Assembly (NCBI GenBank): GCA_031414695.1
Contig: JANNWG010000018.1
Coordinates: 7,432 to 71,431, forward strand
Direction of reading: 5' to 3'
Origin: UKL13-2 sp031414695
GTDB lineage: Bacteria > Pseudomonadota > Gammaproteobacteria > Burkholderiales > Usitatibacteraceae
Length of the DNA: 64,000 bases
In this document: piece by piece, positions 59,805 to 64,000 of the stretch
Layout: every line of letters starts with the position of its first letter
Position numbering within the stretch: the stretch's first letter is position 1
Notes under the pieces: generated by a model
The model's input: only the letters and a program-made list of their open reading frames with translations
Told to the model about the DNA's origin: nothing
Database searches by the model: none
Program-made: the position numbers and the translations under genes

Positions 59805-60572
59805 GTGACTGAAACGCAAATTTGGCAACTAGCGGCTATTTTCGCGGTAGTTGCCATGTTTTATTCCGCTGTTGGCCATGCGGGCGCATCCGGTTACTTA
59901 GCGGCAATGGCAATCGTCGGTGTTGCGCCCGAAGTCATGCGCCCCACCGCGCTCACGCTCAATATTGTCATTGCTGCCTTTGCCACGTGGCGATTTAGTG
60001 ATGCAAAATTTTTCAATCCAAAAATATTGTTGCTTTTGTTGCTAGGCTCGGTGCCGCTTGCCTTTATTGGCGGCGGTATTAAACTGCCCACACCGATTTA
60101 TAAAATGCTCATTGGCGGCGTATTGCTATTCTCAGCATCCTATATGGTGTGGCGAACCTGGTGGATGAAAACAGATTTAATTGACGAATCAAAACTCACA
60201 TTTCCCAAAGTAGCAGCACCATTTATTGGAGCGGCAATTGGCTTACTGTCTGGCTTAACAGGCACGGGCGGCGGTATTTTCTTATCGCCCATTATTCTGA
60301 TTTTGATGTGGGCAGGGCCGAAGACCACCGCTGGCATTGCCGCACCATTTATTTTGTTTAACTCCATGGCGGGGCTGGCAGGTGGTCTACATCAGGGCGC
60401 ATTTAATTTAACCACTATCCCAAATGCGGTATTGCCGCTCTGTGTGGCAGCACTCATCGGCGCAGCACTTGGTACATGGCTGGGTATTTATAAATTAAGC
60501 AATAAATTGCTTATTGCGACACTAGCCTTTGTGATGTTGGTGGCATCACTGAAGTTGCTTGGGCTGACGTGA
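59805..60572 (+). CDS. TauE/SafE-family membrane permease
   Basis: A 255-residue inner-membrane protein with about eight segments in two repeats. GHAGASGYLAAMAIVGVAPEV and LSGLTGTGGGIFLSPIIL are TauE/SafE marks (sulfite or organosulfonate export, or related anions). The start is GTG 59805. The stop overlaps the ABC permease start by 4 bases (GTGA), so it is in the same operon; sulfur or metal handling is plausible but unproven. Confidence 0.85.
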   Translation: MTETQIWQLAAIFAVVAMFYSAVGHAGASGYLAAMAIVGVAPEVMRPTALTLNIVIAAFATWRFSDAKFFNPKILLLLLLGSVPLAFIGGGIKLPTPIYKMLIGGVLLFSASYMVWRTWWMKTDLIDESKLTFPKVAAPFIGAAIGLLSGLTGTGGGIFLSPIILILMWAGPKTTAGIAAPFILFNSMAGLAGGLHQGAFNLTTIPNAVLPLCVAALIGAALGTWLGIYKLSNKLLIATLAFVMLVASLKLLGLT

Positions 60573-61600
60573 TTACAACCAAAAATGTGCGGCTAATTAA
60601 TATTGTTGCGTTGCTAATTGCACTCATCATGTGCGTTGTGTCACTCGCCGTTGGACAATTTCCCATATCACTTGGCGAATTATTAGCACTCATTCGTGCG
60701 GCTATTTTTGGTGGCGTTGCTGAAGTGCCGGCAAATGCCGATATTGTGTTGTTTGATATCCGATTGCCGCGCATGTTGGCAGCATTTAGCGTTGGCGCAG
60801 CACTCGCCGCAGCAGGTGCGGCTTATCAAAATTTGTTTCGTAACCCACTCGTTTCACCCGATATTTTGGGCGTGTCGTCTGGTGCAGCGCTAGGTGCTGT
60901 GGCGGCTATTTTTTTAGCGTTGCCGCTGTTTCTCATACAGCTAAGCGCGTTCGCTGGAGGTGTTGCAGCGGTTGCACTTATTTACATGATTAGTCGTTAT
61001 ATCGGTGGGCGAAATATTGGCGACACGAATATGACGCTGACACTCGTGCTCATCGGCGTGGTGGTGGCTTCTTTATTGGGTGCGGGTGTCGCACTCATCA
61101 AATATCTTGCCGACCCTTACCAACAATTACCCGCGATCACCTATTGGCTCATGGGCAGCTTTGTTAGCGTAAGTCACAGAGAGCTTGCGGTGGCGCTACC
61201 GCTAATGGCGATTGGCTTATTGCCGTTATTTTTGCTGCGCTGGCGCATCAATATTTTGTCACTTGGCGATGATGAAGCCCGCGCACTTGGCCTAAATCTC
61301 GCTGCAACACGTATGATCGTGATACTCGCCGCCACCCTCATGACTGCTGCTGCAGTTGCTATTTGCGGTGTGGTCGGCTGGGTTGGGCTCATCATCCCGC
61401 ATGCCGTTAGGCTCATGGTGGGTGCAGAACTTTCCCGATTGCTGCCGCTCTGCCTGATTATCGGCGGTACATTTATGCTCATGGTGGATACCCTTTGTCG
61501 CAGTATCGCCGCCATTGAAATACCGCCAGGCGTTATCACTGCCGTTATTGGCGCACCGATATTTATTAGCATCATGGCCGCTTCATTCAGACGACAATGA
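60569..61600 (+). CDS. FecCD-family ABC transporter permease (iron-chelate/B12 type)
   Basis: A 343-residue permease with about ten membrane segments. DIRLPRMLAAFSVGAALAAAGAA and NPLVSPDILGVSSGAALGAV are FecCD/BtuC marks. Start GTG 60569 overlaps the TauE stop; its own stop overlaps the ATPase start. It imports siderophore-, heme- or cobalamin-like substrates with a periplasmic binding protein, which is not encoded here. Confidence 0.92.
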   Translation: MITTKNVRLINIVALLIALIMCVVSLAVGQFPISLGELLALIRAAIFGGVAEVPANADIVLFDIRLPRMLAAFSVGAALAAAGAAYQNLFRNPLVSPDILGVSSGAALGAVAAIFLALPLFLIQLSAFAGGVAAVALIYMISRYIGGRNIGDTNMTLTLVLIGVVVASLLGAGVALIKYLADPYQQLPAITYWLMGSFVSVSHRELAVALPLMAIGLLPLFLLRWRINILSLGDDEARALGLNLAATRMIVILAATLMTAAAVAICGVVGWVGLIIPHAVRLMVGAELSRLLPLCLIIGGTFMLMVDTLCRSIAAIEIPPGVITAVIGAPIFISIMAASFRRQ

Positions 61601-62364
61601 CAGCGCCATTACTCTCCACACATCAGCTCGCCATCGGCTACCCGCGCCGTACCATTGCGCGCGATATTTCGTTTAACGTTAGTAGCGGTGAAGTCATCGC
61701 TGTGCTCGGTCCAAATGGTTGCGGCAAGACCACACTATTTCGTACGCTACTCGGTATATCCCCCGCTATCAGCGGTGAGGTACAACTCAACGGCAAATCA
61801 ATTCAACACATGCCTGCAAATACCATCGCACGTAGCATTGCTTATGTGCCGCAGATAAACGGCGGTACGTTTGATTTCAGTGTTGTTGAGATTGTTGAAA
61901 TGGCGCGCGTCTCGCATATCGCTTGGCACGCAAGTCCCAGCAAATACGATCGTGAATGTGCCATTGATGCACTGGACAAAGTGGGCATGGCTGATTTTCG
62001 TGATCGCCACTTTGTTGAGCTCTCTGGCGGTGAGCGCCAGCTCGTGATGATCGCGCGGGCGCTTGCGAGTCAAGCTAATATCATCCTCATGGATGAGCCG
62101 ACCGCCAGCCTGGATTTTGGCAATCAACTGCGCGTCCGAGACACAATCAATATGCTGCAAACACAAAGCGTCAGCATTCTTTTTACCACCCACCATCCCG
62201 ATGAAGCGTTGCAATGTGCGACGCGTACCATCGCTATTGATCGACATGGCGCTGTGCGCGAGGGGATAACTAGCGAATTGCTAACGGCAGATTTTGTCGC
62301 GCAACTTTATGGTGTTTCTATTACTGATTTGGCGCGCGCTAATTTCATCATGCCAAAAAATTAA
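61597..62364 (+). CDS. ABC transporter ATPase (iron-chelate/B12 type)
   Basis: A 255-residue ATPase that drives the FecCD-type permease. Walker A is GPNGCGKT, Q-loop AYVPQ, signature ELSGGERQL, Walker B IILMDEPTASLD, and H-loop FTTHHPDE. The operon stops here; no substrate-binding protein gene or TonB receptor is present in the window, so substrate choice must come from elsewhere. Confidence 0.93.
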   Translation: MTAPLLSTHQLAIGYPRRTIARDISFNVSSGEVIAVLGPNGCGKTTLFRTLLGISPAISGEVQLNGKSIQHMPANTIARSIAYVPQINGGTFDFSVVEIVEMARVSHIAWHASPSKYDRECAIDALDKVGMADFRDRHFVELSGGERQLVMIARALASQANIILMDEPTASLDFGNQLRVRDTINMLQTQSVSILFTTHHPDEALQCATRTIAIDRHGAVREGITSELLTADFVAQLYGVSITDLARANFIMPKN

Positions 62365-62536
62365 ATGGCACTTTGTTGAGCAACTAATCAATAGCGTGAG
62401 GCTGATGAATAGCAATAAGATAGCAACAGCGCTAATTGCTATCCATCGCGGTAAAATTCATTCTTTCCTTTATTGCACCACAAGCGCAATAAATTTTTTC
62501 TAATACGCCAAAAGCGTCCAACAAAAGCTCAACCAC

Positions 62537-63916
62537 ATGGCTACTTACGGTAACGTCCTCGACTTGATTGGCAATACGCCTATCGTCAAACTCACGCATC
62601 TTGATACGGGCCTGTGCGAGCTGTATGCGAAGCTCGAATGTAACAACCCTGGCGGTTCCATAAAAGATCGCATCGGCTTACGCATGATTGAGGCCGCTGA
62701 GCGTGACGGCAAGATAAAGCCGGGCGGCACGATTGTCGAAGCCACGGCGGGCAATACTGGGCTAGGCTTGGCACTCGCCGCGATTCATAAGGGCTACAAA
62801 TTATTGTTGGTGATTCCCGACAAGATGAGTCAGGAGAAAATTTTTCACCTGCGCGCTATGGGTGTTGAGATCGTCATGACGCGCTCAGATGTTTCCAAAG
62901 GTCATCCTGAGTATTACCAAGATATGGCGAAGCGCATCACCGCTGAGATGGTGGCAGCGGGCAAGAGCGCGCACTGCATAGATCAATTTTCGAATCCCGC
63001 GAATCCGCAAACGCATGAAGATTGGACCGCGCCTGAGCTTTGGGAACAAATGCACCACAAGTTAGATGCGGTCATTGTGGGCGTGGGCAGTGGCGGCACT
63101 ATTACTGGCATGGGGCGCTTCTTTCAACAACATGCGCCGCATGTGGAGATGATTTTAGCCGACCCCACAGGCTCCATTCTGGCAGACCTAGTCAACACAG
63201 GCACGCATGGTGACTCTGGCTCATGGCTAGTAGAGGGCATTGGCGGTGACTATGTACCCGCTAATCTCGATATAAAAATGGCGAGCAAGGGCTATTACGT
63301 CAGTGACGCTGAGGCGATGCTCGCGGCGCGCGATTTGCTGCTGAAGGAAGGCATCATGGGCGGCTCCTCATCGGGCACGCTACTCGCTACCGCATTGCGT
63401 TACTGCCGCGAGCAAACCACACCAAAACGTGTGGTGACGATTGTTTGTGACGTTGGTGGTAAATATTTATCGAAAATGTATAACGATTATTGGATGATGG
63501 ATCAGGGCATTATTAAGCGCGAAGCGCATGGTGACTTAACTGACCTTATCGCGCGTCGCCATGCCGACCGCGCCACTATTACCGTTAAGCCTGACGACAC
63601 CCTAAAGACCGCACTCGCACGCTTAAAGCTCTACGACATTCAGCAAATGCCAGTGCTGGATCATGAAAAAGTTGTCGGCATTATTGATGAGTCAGATATT
63701 TTGATGGCGGTGTTTGGCGACGAGGCGCGTTTCAAGGCAAGTGTAAGTACCGCGATGAGCGCCAAAATCGTCACGCTACAAAAAACCGATGCCATCTCTC
63801 GACTCATTCCTATTTTTGATGACGGTCATGTCGCCATTGTGATGGATAGCGATAAATTTCAGGGCTTGATTACACGCTATGATTTATTAAATTATTTGCG
63901 CCGTCGCGCTCAGTAA
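62537..63916 (+). CDS. Cystathionine beta-synthase with CBS domains
   Basis: A 459-residue PLP enzyme. The fold II catalytic domain has SIKDRIGLRMIEAAE with the PLP-binding lysine, GNTGLGLA, and GSGGTITGMGRFF. Two CBS domains follow (about 340-455: DTLKTALARLKLYDIQQMPV and LQKTDAISRLIPIF) that may sense nucleotides such as SAM/AMP. The reaction is serine (or O-acetylserine) with homocysteine or sulfide; cysteine synthase activity is a possible alternative. Full length. Confidence 0.93.
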   Translation: MATYGNVLDLIGNTPIVKLTHLDTGLCELYAKLECNNPGGSIKDRIGLRMIEAAERDGKIKPGGTIVEATAGNTGLGLALAAIHKGYKLLLVIPDKMSQEKIFHLRAMGVEIVMTRSDVSKGHPEYYQDMAKRITAEMVAAGKSAHCIDQFSNPANPQTHEDWTAPELWEQMHHKLDAVIVGVGSGGTITGMGRFFQQHAPHVEMILADPTGSILADLVNTGTHGDSGSWLVEGIGGDYVPANLDIKMASKGYYVSDAEAMLAARDLLLKEGIMGGSSSGTLLATALRYCREQTTPKRVVTIVCDVGGKYLSKMYNDYWMMDQGIIKREAHGDLTDLIARRHADRATITVKPDDTLKTALARLKLYDIQQMPVLDHEKVVGIIDESDILMAVFGDEARFKASVSTAMSAKIVTLQKTDAISRLIPIFDDGHVAIVMDSDKFQGLITRYDLLNYLRRRAQ

Positions 63917-63970
63917 TGCAGCAAAGTTTCACATTTCTGAAGGCATTTCCTGACAAAGTTTTTTCTTTTT

Positions 63971-64000
63971 AACCGCCGATGCACGCCGATAAACGCCGAT
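63971..64000. repeat. Tandem CGCCGAT repeat at the window edge
   Basis: Three 10-bp units, each ending CGCCGAT, with the spacer changing (aac, gca, aaa). The last unit is cut by the window end, so the array may continue. Nothing else is seen after 63916 apart from A/T-rich sequence. Confidence 0.7.

Noticed and set aside
62420..62450. Terminator between the ABC ATPase and cystathionine beta-synthase genes
   Set aside because: GATAGCAA and TTGCTATC form an 8-bp stem, but it is A/T-rich and no T run follows.
1..64000. CRISPR array, tRNA, rRNA or prophage
   Set aside because: No evenly spaced identical repeats with unique spacers, no cloverleaf-like sequence and no phage structural genes were seen in reading the window; short tRNAs could still be missed without a covariance search.

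Overview
The window looks like a chromosome segment of a betaproteobacterium (genus not determinable here). The basis is gene order. There is a coxB-coxA-ctaG-DUF2970-coxC block with SURF1, ctaA, ctaB and SCO. YfhL-type ferredoxin sits with coaD and rsmD, then ftsY and ftsEX. There are pilBCD-coaE-zapD-yacG and hemA-prfA-prmC-grxD runs. The right half (about 32-64 kb) is mostly ordinary core genome; the left half is much more accessory.

Layout. 0.05-0.9 kb is a VapBC toxin-antitoxin pair butted directly against ilvD (0.9-2.6 kb). 2.6-5.9 kb is a compact accessory island: an unrecognised overlapping gene pair, an overlapping HicB-like/HicA/HigA-like triad, and a ParB-like gene followed by an Mrr-like nuclease gene (a candidate defence module). 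6-16 kb is a string of single, unrelated genes (TlpA-like thioredoxin, beta-propeller-like protein, ATP-grasp-like protein, S41-type protein, aldo/keto reductase, VOC proteins, Old Yellow Enzyme, rlmF). Structured intergenic repeats separate many of them. 17-24 kb holds hflX, an AraC regulator, a LytTR two-component system and two membrane proteins. 24.4-27.3 kb is mutM plus a dynamin-like GTPase.

27.3-31.8 kb is an integron. Four cassettes lie on the minus strand, each ending in an attC-like site with matching core sites. Then come an attI-like region, a divergent intI promoter overlapped by a LexA-like box, and an intI gene broken by a frameshift consistent with a 13-bp tandem duplication. 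The largest cassette (about 1.7 kb) carries two membrane-protein genes and a divergent TetR gene with palindromic operators. It therefore appears to bring its own regulation.

32-38 kb is ferredoxin, coaD, rsmD, an extra ATPase, ftsY, ftsEX and a second RHH/PIN toxin-antitoxin pair. At 38.3-39.3 kb rpoH is preceded by a perfect CIRCE operator (HrcA binding site). 39.4-49.4 kb is ridA and the aa3/caa3-type cytochrome oxidase and heme A biogenesis cluster, including two very small membrane-protein genes. 49.5-55.2 kb is yacG-zapD-coaE-pilD-pilC-pilB. 55.3-63.9 kb is glutathione peroxidase, hemA, prfA, prmC, grxD, a TauE-type permease overlapping an FecCD-type ABC transporter, and a CBS-domain cystathionine beta-synthase.

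Two dispersed non-coding repeat families stand out. Family A is a MITE-like palindrome with a CCGTTCGCCCTGAGGTATCG-type core; one copy has a clean 10-bp target duplication. Family B is a roughly 70-90 bp nested hairpin with a conserved core but outer arms that change together. B copies lie at gene boundaries between 5.9 and 32 kb and I saw none in 32-64 kb. I found no rRNA, tRNA, CRISPR array or prophage.
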